From Verrucomicrobiota bacterium (GTDB lineage Bacteria; Verrucomicrobiota; Lentisphaeria; JABSQK01; JAJFLO01), in contig JAJFLQ010000048.1 of the NCBI GenBank assembly GCA_021772615.1, positions 1 to 64,000 on the forward strand: 64,000 nt of DNA, written 5' to 3'. The translations under genes were made by a program, and so were the position numbers. Each line of letters starts with the position of its first letter. The stretch's first letter is position 1. Under the pieces are notes generated by a model. That model saw only the letters and a list, made by a program, of their open reading frames with translations. It did not search any database and had not been told where the DNA came from. Positions 54,731 through 62,984 of this stretch are shown here, one piece after another.

Positions 54731-56526
54731 TACCGCGTTCGTCACCGCAGCCGGCGGGTCGAAAGCTCCTGGTGCTGCTCGTTCAGCCATGGCTGGAAGA
54801 CTTTTACATGACGGACTGTCGGATTCAGCCAATCGGCCTCGCGTATCTGGCCGGCAGCCTCAAGCGATCGTTCGCAGACATGCATGTCCGGCTTTATGAC
54901 GCCCTTGCCGGCGGTCACCGGCGCACGATAGCATGGCCTCGCGAGTTTGGCTACCTCAAGCGGTATTACGGTGCGCCCGATTCCGGACCGTTTTCGTTGT
55001 TTCACCAGTACTATCGATTTGGAAGGAGCGAGGTCGAGATCAGGGCAGACCTCGATGGCGCTGCACCGTTTCTTATCGGGATCTCCTCTCTATTCACGCC
55101 GTATTATCGCCAATCGTTGGAGATGGCGCTGTTGTGCCGTGAACTCTTTCCGCAGACGCCGATCGTCATGGGCGGGAATCATGCAACGCTGCATCCGCAC
55201 ACGCTGTTGCGTCCGTTTCGAGGCCGCAGCGTATGCGATTACGTGATCCGCGGCGAAGGGGAAATGCGTATCTGCGAACTCGTCGAGGCGTTGCTTGGAC
55301 AACGCGAATTGGGAGACGTCGCGGGGCTGGTCACCGCGCCTGACGCGGCTTATGTCGACGCGGTATATGCGGCTCCGGTGCGCGGTCGGGAACGGCAACC
55401 GTCGCCGGACACCCTTGCGCCGCCCGACTTCACCGGGCTGCAGACCGAAGACTACACCTACGATCGTCGGCCGATGTCATTCCTGGTCACCAGCAGGTCC
55501 TGTCCGCACCGGTGCACATTCTGTTCCATCCACGCCGTTTTCGGGATGACCTATGTGAAGCGCTCGGTCGGCGGGATTCTCGACGAGATTCGGCAACGAT
55601 ACGAGCAGGGAATTCGGCATTTCGACATCGAAGACGATAATTTCACCGTCAATCGCAGCATCGTTCTTGAGGTGCTCCAGGGCATCATCCGTATGGACGT
55701 GCCGATCACCTTTTCCGCGATGAACGGATTGAGTTACATTTCGCTCGACCGCGAGCTGTTGCAGGCCATGCGCCAAGCCGGATTCTCCAGCCTCAACCTG
55801 GCGCTTGTCAGTGCCGATACGCTGGTACGTGAATTTACCAGGCGCCCGCACACGACGGAAAAATTCGTCGATATCCTTGGCATCGCTGCCGAATTCGACC
55901 TGAGTGTCACGGCATACTTCATCATCGGTATGCCGGGTCAGTCGCTTCCCGAGATGTGGGCTACATTGAAGATTCTGGCGGCGGGCCGCTGTCTTGTTGG
56001 TGCATCGCCGTTCTACTTTACGCCGGGCTCGCCGATCCATCGACAAACAGCCGGTAGCCCCGGTCACCGGCTGGCCTCGGCAGACGGCGGTGACGCGTTC
56101 TTCTCCTCGCGGCTGACTGCGATGGATCTTGAGACGCCGGACTTCTCGCGTGACGATATCTATACGCTTTTTCGACTGACGCGTGTTATCAACTGGGTGA
56201 AGCGTGGTATCGACGCCGGCGTGCAGCCGCTTAGCGACGGTTTCGCTGCTGCCGGCGAGGTGTTCGCAGGCGGGCACTGGCCTGCCGCATCTTCCGCTGG
56301 TGCTCACGAATTGCCGTTTTCTCCTCGCATCGCAGATCTCATTCACAGCGAGCCGGTGATCGTAAAGGGATATCGAAGTCAACGGTCTGTCGTGTGGCGG
56401 CCGAAAACCGGGAGTTGGGCAGAAATCAATGCACCTGCGTCCCCGTCTACCTCCGCAACCGCGGCGCGTTCTCAAGCGGTGTCGAATCGTTTGATCTCAT
56501 CAACGATATCAGACGCGAGCGCGTGA
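54727..56526 (+). CDS. B12-binding-domain radical SAM protein
   Basis: 599 residues. The first ~190 look like a cobalamin-binding domain (LVLLVQPWLEDFYMTDCRIQ, then GLAYLAGSLKRSF and an IGISSLFTPYYRQSLEMALL block). The radical SAM [4Fe-4S] motif is C259-x3-C263-x2-C266 in SRSCPHRCTFCSIH, followed by FDIEDDNFTVN and GFSSLNLALVSAD. Such enzymes methylate or rearrange diverse substrates, including hopanoids and lipids. The start overlaps the NYN gene stop by 4 bp; the end overlaps the opposite-strand LC7-like gene by 55 bp. Substrate unknown. Confidence 0.9.
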   Translation: MIPRSSPQPAGRKLLVLLVQPWLEDFYMTDCRIQPIGLAYLAGSLKRSFADMHVRLYDALAGGHRRTIAWPREFGYLKRYYGAPDSGPFSLFHQYYRFGRSEVEIRADLDGAAPFLIGISSLFTPYYRQSLEMALLCRELFPQTPIVMGGNHATLHPHTLLRPFRGRSVCDYVIRGEGEMRICELVEALLGQRELGDVAGLVTAPDAAYVDAVYAAPVRGRERQPSPDTLAPPDFTGLQTEDYTYDRRPMSFLVTSRSCPHRCTFCSIHAVFGMTYVKRSVGGILDEIRQRYEQGIRHFDIEDDNFTVNRSIVLEVLQGIIRMDVPITFSAMNGLSYISLDRELLQAMRQAGFSSLNLALVSADTLVREFTRRPHTTEKFVDILGIAAEFDLSVTAYFIIGMPGQSLPEMWATLKILAAGRCLVGASPFYFTPGSPIHRQTAGSPGHRLASADGGDAFFSSRLTAMDLETPDFSRDDIYTLFRLTRVINWVKRGIDAGVQPLSDGFAAAGEVFAGGHWPAASSAGAHELPFSPRIADLIHSEPVIVKGYRSQRSVVWRPKTGSWAEINAPASPSTSATAARSQAVSNRLISSTISDASA

Positions 56527-56912
56527 TTGTCGACCATGATGCCAAGCAGGTAGTCGTTGCGATCGACCGCGATAAAGTTGTACGGCGCCGCAGTGACCGT
56601 GATGTAGTGATTCGGGCCGAGGGAAGGGTGGGTGTCGAGGCATGATATGAGGTGGCCGGCTTCTGCCGTAGTCGCCGCTGATTCGATCGGCTGATCGTCG
56701 TCAACTGCAGTAACCAGATATCCCGATCTATCCGCGACGACCACCGAATGTACCGTCGGCAGCGCCCGCAGGTGAATGATGACGCGCGTGATTTTTTCGA
56801 AGTTGTCCATTAAGAATGCCTGTGCGTAATATAACAGCGGACCGTTGAATTTGTACGAGAATTGCTGGACGACCTGTGCAAAAACAACACCGGATGGTAG
56901 ATTATCATGCAC
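56472..56912 (-). CDS. Roadblock/LC7-like protein, opposite strand
   Basis: From a GTG at 56912 about 146 residues read as an alpha/beta protein: VIIHLRALPTVHSVVVADRS, then YLVTAVDDDQPIESAATTAE, then YITVTAAPYNFIAVDRNDYL and HALASDIVDEIKRF. That helix-strand order with an internal V-V-A-D-R-S-G is like roadblock/LC7 proteins (MglB-type), and the neighbours on the plus strand are of the same kind. The start is not certain: no ribosome-binding site is seen. It diverges from the kinase gene across 79 bp. Confidence 0.6.
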   Translation of the reverse strand: MHDNLPSGVVFAQVVQQFSYKFNGPLLYYAQAFLMDNFEKITRVIIHLRALPTVHSVVVADRSGYLVTAVDDDQPIESAATTAEAGHLISCLDTHPSLGPNHYITVTAAPYNFIAVDRNDYLLGIMVDNHALASDIVDEIKRFDTA

Positions 56913-56991
56913 GCTTTGATAGCAGTATGGAACAGTGCGACTTCCACCTCGTTGCCGCGCCAACCTTGAAACAGGTAGATCCCAGGCCGTA

Positions 56992-58236
56992 ATGAATACG
57001 ATTTTCTGTCTCGATGACGACCACGGCATGTTGAATCTGTATGAGGATATCCTGTCGACCCGGTACCATGTCGTCGCGTTCGACGAGGGTGTCGAGTTGA
57101 TTCGTGAATTCAAGGAATCACCGGCCAACCTCGTGATCCTGGATTACAACGTACCCGGCATGTCGGGTCTTGAGGTCTGCTGCGAACTGCGGAAGCTGCC
57201 GCAGAGCCGGGATGTTCCAATCATGATGGTCTCGGCAGTCGACGTTGAGGAAACGATTTCCAAATCGTTGGCTTCCGGCGCCGACGACTACATCATTAAG
57301 CCGTTTCGCCCGGCTGAAATTCTGGCCAAGGTCGGCAATGTCCTTGAGCGTTACAGCGCCGGCATGATGCTGCCGCCTTCATCGATCTACCATGATCGTT
57401 ACAAGATACTGCGGATACTCGGTAGCGGCAGCTACAGTTCGGTCTACTGCGCTCACGACACGTCCTACGACCCGCCGGTTGAGGTCGCAGTGAAAATATT
57501 CAATCCAGAGAAGAAACGCCAGTCTGCGACCCGTTTCGAAACATTCTTTCTGCGCGAGGCCTACGAATGGTCCAAGCTCGACCATCCGAATATCGTCAAG
57601 TTGAGCAACTTCGGCGAAAATGCCGGTCTTTACTTTCTGGTCATTGAATTCTTCGACGGCCGTGAGCTGTGGCGGCATGTCCAGGAAAACGGGCCGCTCG
57701 ACGAAGGGTTCCTGATCTTCATGGTGCACGAATTGGTCAAAGCGCTCGAGCATATGGCGCTGTTCAAGATCATCCATCGCGATATCAAGCCGCAGAACAT
57801 ACTGTTCAACGACGAGCGGATGGTGAAGCTCACGGATTTCGGCCTTGCCAAGCAGCGAGATGAAAGCAATCTCACCATCGACGGCGTGCGGTTCAAGGGC
57901 ACACCGGCCTTCGCGTCGCCGGAACAGATACAGGCGCACAAGTACGTAGATATACGGAGTGACATATACTCACTCGGCGCGACCCTGTACTACGCTGCTA
58001 CCGGTATCAGCCCGTTTGAGGGAGCGAATATCACGGAGACCGCAAATAACCACATGAATAAGACGCCGGACCCGGTATACATGGAAAATCCCGCGATCAG
58101 CCGGCGATTCTCTGATCTTATTGGCGAGATGTTGAAGAAGAACATGAGTGAGCGCATACGTCTCGCCGATCTCAAACGCATTACACTCGAGTTGCTTGCG
58201 CCGAATGGGGAACCGTCGGAGTCGGTTGCTGAGTAG
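56992..58236 (+). CDS. Response-regulator receiver fused to Ser/Thr protein kinase
   Basis: 414 residues starting at MNTIFCLDDDHG (56992; a longer frame opens at 56935). Residues 1-120 are a receiver domain: acidic D8-D10, phospho-acceptor D51 in LVILDYNVPG, and K103 in YIIKPF. Residues 137-410 are a Hanks-type kinase: GSGSYSSVY loop, VAVK168, HRDIKPQNILF (D264), TDFGLAKQ (DFG 282-284) and GTPAFASPEQ. This joins two-component input to Ser/Thr output in one polypeptide. It is followed 21 bp on by two LC7-like genes and a phosphatase, probably one operon. Confidence 0.93.
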   Translation: MNTIFCLDDDHGMLNLYEDILSTRYHVVAFDEGVELIREFKESPANLVILDYNVPGMSGLEVCCELRKLPQSRDVPIMMVSAVDVEETISKSLASGADDYIIKPFRPAEILAKVGNVLERYSAGMMLPPSSIYHDRYKILRILGSGSYSSVYCAHDTSYDPPVEVAVKIFNPEKKRQSATRFETFFLREAYEWSKLDHPNIVKLSNFGENAGLYFLVIEFFDGRELWRHVQENGPLDEGFLIFMVHELVKALEHMALFKIIHRDIKPQNILFNDERMVKLTDFGLAKQRDESNLTIDGVRFKGTPAFASPEQIQAHKYVDIRSDIYSLGATLYYAATGISPFEGANITETANNHMNKTPDPVYMENPAISRRFSDLIGEMLKKNMSERIRLADLKRITLELLAPNGEPSESVAE

Positions 58237-58257
58237 ATAGAAGGTGAGGAAACAACC

Positions 58258-58647
58258 ATGTCGACGGAAACCCTGGAGCCCGATTTAGAGACGATACTTG
58301 CCGATATCCGTTCGATACGCGGTATTACCGCCGTGGTAATTTTTTCCCGGGATCTTACGTTGATTGCGTCGTCGTCGCTGATTAACAAAGCAGAAACCGA
58401 CATGTGCATCGACCAGCTCGTGCATATCGCCGGTATCAGCGACACGCTCACATACGAATTTGGCCTCGGCGAGCTTAAACATTTTCTCATTGATGGCGAG
58501 CACGGGCGTATGATGATTTACCCCGTCGGCAACGATTTCCTCGCGCTGATTGCCGAGAAAAATGTGAATATGGGCATGATCGGCCTAAAAGTGAAGCATA
58601 TCTACGAAGACCTCTTCAATGTGCTGTATCAGCATGACCACGACTAA
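58258..58647 (+). CDS. Roadblock/LC7-domain protein
   Basis: 129 residues: ETILADIRSIRGITAVVIFS, then LTLIASSS, LKHFLIDGEHGRMMIYPVGN and DFLALIAEKNVNMGMIGLKV, which match the roadblock/LC7 (MglB-like) fold with its GI-AVVI-x-x-DL start. Such proteins regulate small GTPases or scaffold signalling. AAGGTGAGG precedes the start. It shares a base with the next gene (TAATG at 58645-58649). Confidence 0.85.
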   Translation: MSTETLEPDLETILADIRSIRGITAVVIFSRDLTLIASSSLINKAETDMCIDQLVHIAGISDTLTYEFGLGELKHFLIDGEHGRMMIYPVGNDFLALIAEKNVNMGMIGLKVKHIYEDLFNVLYQHDHD

Positions 58648-58970
58648 TGTCAACGCTTGAGCTGATCGACGACTTGCTGCAGACGATTATGGAGACGCCT
58701 CGCGTCATCGGCGTGTCGTATATCGACTACGAGGAAGCCGAAGTCAGTTCCCGCGTTTCCAATGCGTTTGAAACGTATATCAGCCATGACGAGAAAGACC
58801 GGGTTTATCACGAAATAATAACCGCCTGGAACAGCCTGCAAAAATGCGGTATGGAGATCGATGAACTCGCCTGTCATTGCCGAAAATTGCGTGTTGTCGT
58901 GAGTCATGTCGACCCGGGATATCTGGTTACTTTCAGCCTTTCAAACAGTCTCGAACATACGACAGACTAG
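58647..58970 (+). CDS. Small divergent LC7-like protein
   Basis: 107 residues beginning MSTLELIDDLLQTIMETPRV. The pattern (IGVSYIDYEEAEVSSRV ... LRVVVSHVDPGYLVTFSLSN) keeps the helix-strand-strand order of roadblock/LC7 but lacks the typical motifs. Its ATG overlaps the stop of the preceding LC7 gene, so it is tightly coupled. Remote member or a partner of unknown fold; I favour the former. Confidence 0.6.
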   Translation: MSTLELIDDLLQTIMETPRVIGVSYIDYEEAEVSSRVSNAFETYISHDEKDRVYHEIITAWNSLQKCGMEIDELACHCRKLRVVVSHVDPGYLVTFSLSNSLEHTTD

Positions 58971-58976
58971 CAGCCC

Positions 58977-60662
58977 ATGCCGCAGCAGCATACGTTCTAT
59001 TACAAATCGGTTCGTCCCTGGCCGAATCGCCGGCTCAAGCGCGCAGCCATCGTGGGGCACACCACCAGTCACACGTGTCGGTTGTGGTTCCGCACGGGTT
59101 CACCAGGCGACTACACGCTTCTGATCTATCCCAAACCGCTGGTGGCTGCCGACGACCCGTTTCCAGCGCTGAAACACGTACCCTACGCAATTGAGGACGT
59201 GCCTGCGTCAATACGGCTCTATCCGTTTCGTGTCGACAATTTTGCAGCCGACACTACCACGACGCAGGAAATTGCCGATCTTGAACCCGACACGTGCTAC
59301 CGCTACGCGGTGTACAGCGCCCGACCGGGAGACAGACGCATTGTCATCGGGCATGATCGGCCCTACCATTTTCGCACGCTCCCTAACGGCCGCGACTACC
59401 TGTTGAGCTTTGGTTTTTTCTCCTGCCATATGCCGTTCAAAGACAACCTCTTCGGGAAGGCGGATGTACGCAATCTCGAGATGTGGGAGTATATGCGGCT
59501 CGCTGCCGAGACGCGCCCGGAAGGCGCCCTGCATTTCGCCATCGCGGGCGGTGACCAGGTTTACGCCGACGGCGTCGGCAGCCTCGATATCTGGAAATAT
59601 CTCGACAAGAACATGGTGCGCAACAGCGACGGACTCATACCGACCGTGCGCGACATGGTCAGCTGGTACCGTGATATCTACCGCGGTTATTGGGGCTTCG
59701 AAATGGTGCAGCGGCAGTTTGCCACGTATCCGACATACATGATCTGGGACGACCACGAGCTTGGCGACGGTTGTGGGTCGCATTACTTCACCGGTGGTGG
59801 CCGGGCCGTTGACGAACTAAACGAGATCCTGCCGTCCCTCGAGCGGCGGAACCTGACGTATCGTGACGGAAAAACGTTGATCCGGCGCATGAAACGCGCC
59901 GCCGAGACGGTGTACAACGAATATCAACACCAGCATAATCCGTCCACGCCTGCGGGGCAATACGATTACGGGTTCTACGCCGGTGCCAACGCCTTTTACG
60001 TCCTTGACGGCCGATTCAACAGGGATATTAACCGGTCTCACCGGAGGATACTTGGCGACGACCAACACGCGCGGTTCGCCGCGTGGATTGAACATCCGGA
60101 TACCCGGTCGCGGCAGTTTCTATTCGTGGTCAGTGCCGTGCCTTTTCTACATCTTCACGCAGCGCAGGTTAATGCCGACGACAGCACGGTGGCGGATCTC
60201 CTGGACATTCAGGACGATCTGCGTGATTCCTGGGAGCACGAGTTGCACACGGACGAACGAAAGGAGATCCTTGATTTCCTTTTCGCCGCGACGGCACGCG
60301 GCCAGCGCGTGTGTATACTCAGCGGCGACGTCCACATCGCCGCGGCGTTCGAGCTGGCAGATAGTAACGGGAATGTGATTTACCAGCTCACGTCAAGTGC
60401 GATCACGTACAACACCTCGCGAGCGCTGGGCTGGGTCTTGTGCCGGGGCGTGCCGCGTTCCGGCGTGACGGCGGACGGGTATATGTTCAAGCGCCTCGCC
60501 ATTTACGCCGGCAGCAATTTTGCTGCGATCACGTCGGATCCGACGCGCCGTGTGGTGATCGCCGAGTTCTACGGCAACCAGATCGTCGAACCACCGGAAA
60601 CGATGCCCGGAGCAGCTCGCGCCATCCCGGTTCCGATTTCCACGTTCGAGCTGTTCGCCTAA
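58977..60662 (+). CDS. PhoD-like metallophosphatase
   Basis: 561 residues without a signal peptide. Metal/catalytic motifs: GGDQVYADG (about 190-198), WDDHELGDG (about 256) and SGDVHIAAAF (about 449), typical of PhoD-like alkaline phosphatases/phosphodiesterases; an N-terminal Ig-like/fibronectin-type part (HTCRLWFRTGSPGDYTLLIY) precedes them. Lack of a leader suggests a cytoplasmic enzyme, unusual for PhoD. Only six bases separate it from the LC7-like gene, hinting that it works with the kinase module. Confidence 0.9.
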   Translation: MPQQHTFYYKSVRPWPNRRLKRAAIVGHTTSHTCRLWFRTGSPGDYTLLIYPKPLVAADDPFPALKHVPYAIEDVPASIRLYPFRVDNFAADTTTTQEIADLEPDTCYRYAVYSARPGDRRIVIGHDRPYHFRTLPNGRDYLLSFGFFSCHMPFKDNLFGKADVRNLEMWEYMRLAAETRPEGALHFAIAGGDQVYADGVGSLDIWKYLDKNMVRNSDGLIPTVRDMVSWYRDIYRGYWGFEMVQRQFATYPTYMIWDDHELGDGCGSHYFTGGGRAVDELNEILPSLERRNLTYRDGKTLIRRMKRAAETVYNEYQHQHNPSTPAGQYDYGFYAGANAFYVLDGRFNRDINRSHRRILGDDQHARFAAWIEHPDTRSRQFLFVVSAVPFLHLHAAQVNADDSTVADLLDIQDDLRDSWEHELHTDERKEILDFLFAATARGQRVCILSGDVHIAAAFELADSNGNVIYQLTSSAITYNTSRALGWVLCRGVPRSGVTADGYMFKRLAIYAGSNFAAITSDPTRRVVIAEFYGNQIVEPPETMPGAARAIPVPISTFELFA

Positions 60663-60712
60663 GGCCTTGGCTGGTAGTTGAATTCCAGAATGTCGTGGCC
60701 AACGCCGTCAAA

Positions 60713-61679
60713 TTATTCGACAAATTCCGCGAATCGCCAGGTTCGGGAGCGGAATGGTCGACAAAACCGATTGATAAGTCGCTGGTACGTGGACGGCTTT
60801 ACACCCAGATGCTGAAGTCGCAACCAGGCATGACTGCGGGCCACGGGCCGACGGCATCGATACGAACACGCAAAAGCCGGCTGATAATCATGAATTCTCT
60901 CGCGGCGCAATGGGCGTATCGTTTGCTCGCCGTGCGGCGTGCGGTTGAGGAACGCGGGTGGCTCGGGTACGGAGGCAAACATGAGCGCGAAGCAGTCAGC
61001 ACTCAATATCATATCCCATACCACATGAATACGTATCTCGTCTGAACGATTCACTGCGGTATGTACCGACGCATTGTTGAAGAAATAAATCGAGCCGGTT
61101 TCAAATCGCACCGTTTCGTTGTCGAAAATCATTTCAGCGGCGTCATGCGTGAAAGCGGCACATGATGAAGCGCTTTCTGATCTCCGGCGAACAAAATATG
61201 CTTGGTACCTGATGCGGCGTCAGGCTCGAATCTTTCCCCATTACATTGAGTCGGAAATTGGTCAAATGGGGAAAAACGGCAATGAAATCGGCAAGAACCG
61301 GATAGCGATCGCCGTAATGAAATTGCTTTCCCCGGCACGACAAGTCATTGTCCTCCCGCGTGTCGCCGACGTCTCCGGACCGGTTAAACAGCGAATACAT
61401 GTTGAATTCGCCACTCGGCCTGGTGTGTGCTTTGTTGCCGGTCGTAGACGGACGACTCTCGTGTATCAGCGCAACGGCCTGGTCACGGAACTGTCGGAAA
61501 TAGTTGGACTCGACCGTGAAAAGTTTCAGACAATTAATGCCCGGATTATCGTAATTGGGATTCGTAATTCGAATCAGGAAAGTGTCGCGATCCATGTGTT
61601 TCGTGGCTGTCATTGGGCTGGCGAAATGATGGTTGGTAACACAGCCCCGGTCCTGCGGCAGAGTGAATGTTGGGCACAC
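60713..61679 (-). pseudogene. Frameshifted 2-oxoglutarate/Fe(II) oxygenase (Asp/Asn hydroxylase-like)
   Basis: Three frames on the minus strand make up one homologous stretch. The first (61679-61143) has FNMYSLFNRSGDVGD and LNVMGKDSSLTPHQ; the second (about 61230-61130) adds HILFAGDQKALHHVPLS; the third (61132-60713) has ETGSIYFFNNASVH-x-AVN and RIHVVWDMI, the distal His/Arg part of aspartyl/asparaginyl beta-hydroxylase-type oxygenases. Two shifts and no continuous frame indicate decay (or sequencing error). It is flanked by unrelated genes. Confidence 0.6.
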
Positions 61680-61811
61680 ATCTACCCGTTATCCTGATCA
61701 AGGGCTTGCTCCAATCTGTAAAAAATTATGTGCATAAATGTAATGCGGCGATGTAAAAAATCATGCAATATAGTCGTATCCGCTTCCATTGAATCCAACC
61801 GACCTGTCGCC

Positions 61812-62933
61812 ATGAAGATCTTGATGCTCAATTACGAATATCCGCCGCTTGGCGGAGGCGCTGGGAATGCTACGTACTACATCCTTCGCGAATTCGCCGG
61901 CGACCCCTCGGTTACAGTCGACCTCGTGACGTCATCGGTGGGCGGTTTCGAGACGGTTAATGTGTCGGAAAACATCACCGTGCATCGACTCGATATCAGC
62001 AAGGGCATGAACCCTCACCATCAGACCGTCCGCGAATTGTTGACGTTTACGCGGAAGGCGACCCGTTATGCACGCCGCCTGATCCGCGAAAAACAATACG
62101 ATCTCATCCACGCATTCTTCGGTATTCCCTGTGGTGTCATGGCCCGTTTCCTGGGTTTGCCCTACATCGTCTCCCTGCGCGGCAGCGACGTGCCGTTTTT
62201 CAATCCACGCTTCAGGTTGCTGGACATCGTTTTTTTTCGGGCTCTGAGCCGCCGAATATGGTGCCGCGCGCATGCAGTAACAGCGAATTCGGACGGATTG
62301 CGGGAGCTGGCCATGGAGGTGAACGCGGGTATTGATATACAGATAATCTGCAACGGTGTAGACTGTGACGCATTTCGACCGCTTCGTGTGTCCGCCAAAC
62401 CTGTTGAGCCAGGCAAACTGCGGCTTGTGTCGACCGGGCGCCTTACGAAGCGGAAAGGATATGAGTACCTGTTTCGCGCGATTCATGGAATGGACGGTAT
62501 CGAAGTCATACTGATCGGGGACGGAGATTTGCGCGACAGCTTGATGGAGCAGGCGCGCGGCATGAACCTGCAGGTTGAGTTTCGTGGGGCGCTGGGGCAC
62601 GACGCGATGTTGGAGGAATTGTCGCTTGCGGACGTCTTCGTCGCACCGTCCCTGAATGAAGGGATGAGCAATTCCGTACTCGAGGCGATGGCATGTGGAT
62701 TGCCGATTGTGATGACAGACGTAGGTGGCAGCAGCGAATTGATCGACGGCAACGGTTTCGTGGTCCCGACGCGTTCGCCGGACGCCTTGCGCGAAGCGTT
62801 GAATACGTACCGGAACGATTCATGCCGGTTGAGGCAGCACAGTGAGAAATCCATGGAGCAGGCCAAACAATTCAGTTGGCGCAACGTTTCATGTGAGATA
62901 ATGGCATTGTATCGTCGTTGTCTGCAAATATGA
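61812..62933 (+). CDS. Family 4 glycosyltransferase
   Basis: 373 residues from MKILMLNYEYPPLGGGAGNA (61812). GGGAGNATYYIL N-terminal loop, SLRGSDVPFF, STGRLTKRKGYEYLFRAI and the E-x7-E region APSLNEGMSNSVLEAMACGL are typical of GT-B retaining GT4 enzymes. It acts in the cytoplasm on a sugar nucleotide, in glycan or glycolipid synthesis. The upstream ribosome-binding site is weak; a longer frame opens at 61728. Confidence 0.93.
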   Translation: MKILMLNYEYPPLGGGAGNATYYILREFAGDPSVTVDLVTSSVGGFETVNVSENITVHRLDISKGMNPHHQTVRELLTFTRKATRYARRLIREKQYDLIHAFFGIPCGVMARFLGLPYIVSLRGSDVPFFNPRFRLLDIVFFRALSRRIWCRAHAVTANSDGLRELAMEVNAGIDIQIICNGVDCDAFRPLRVSAKPVEPGKLRLVSTGRLTKRKGYEYLFRAIHGMDGIEVILIGDGDLRDSLMEQARGMNLQVEFRGALGHDAMLEELSLADVFVAPSLNEGMSNSVLEAMACGLPIVMTDVGGSSELIDGNGFVVPTRSPDALREALNTYRNDSCRLRQHSEKSMEQAKQFSWRNVSCEIMALYRRCLQI

Positions 62934-62984
62934 TCGCCCCGCACGCATCTCGGAACTGGCGACAACGCCGATAAGGAACCGGTT

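Noticed and set aside
56935..56991. Longer N-terminus for the receiver-kinase protein
   Set aside because: The receiver domain begins at MNTIFCLDDDHG; the extra 19 residues are basic and not part of any fold.
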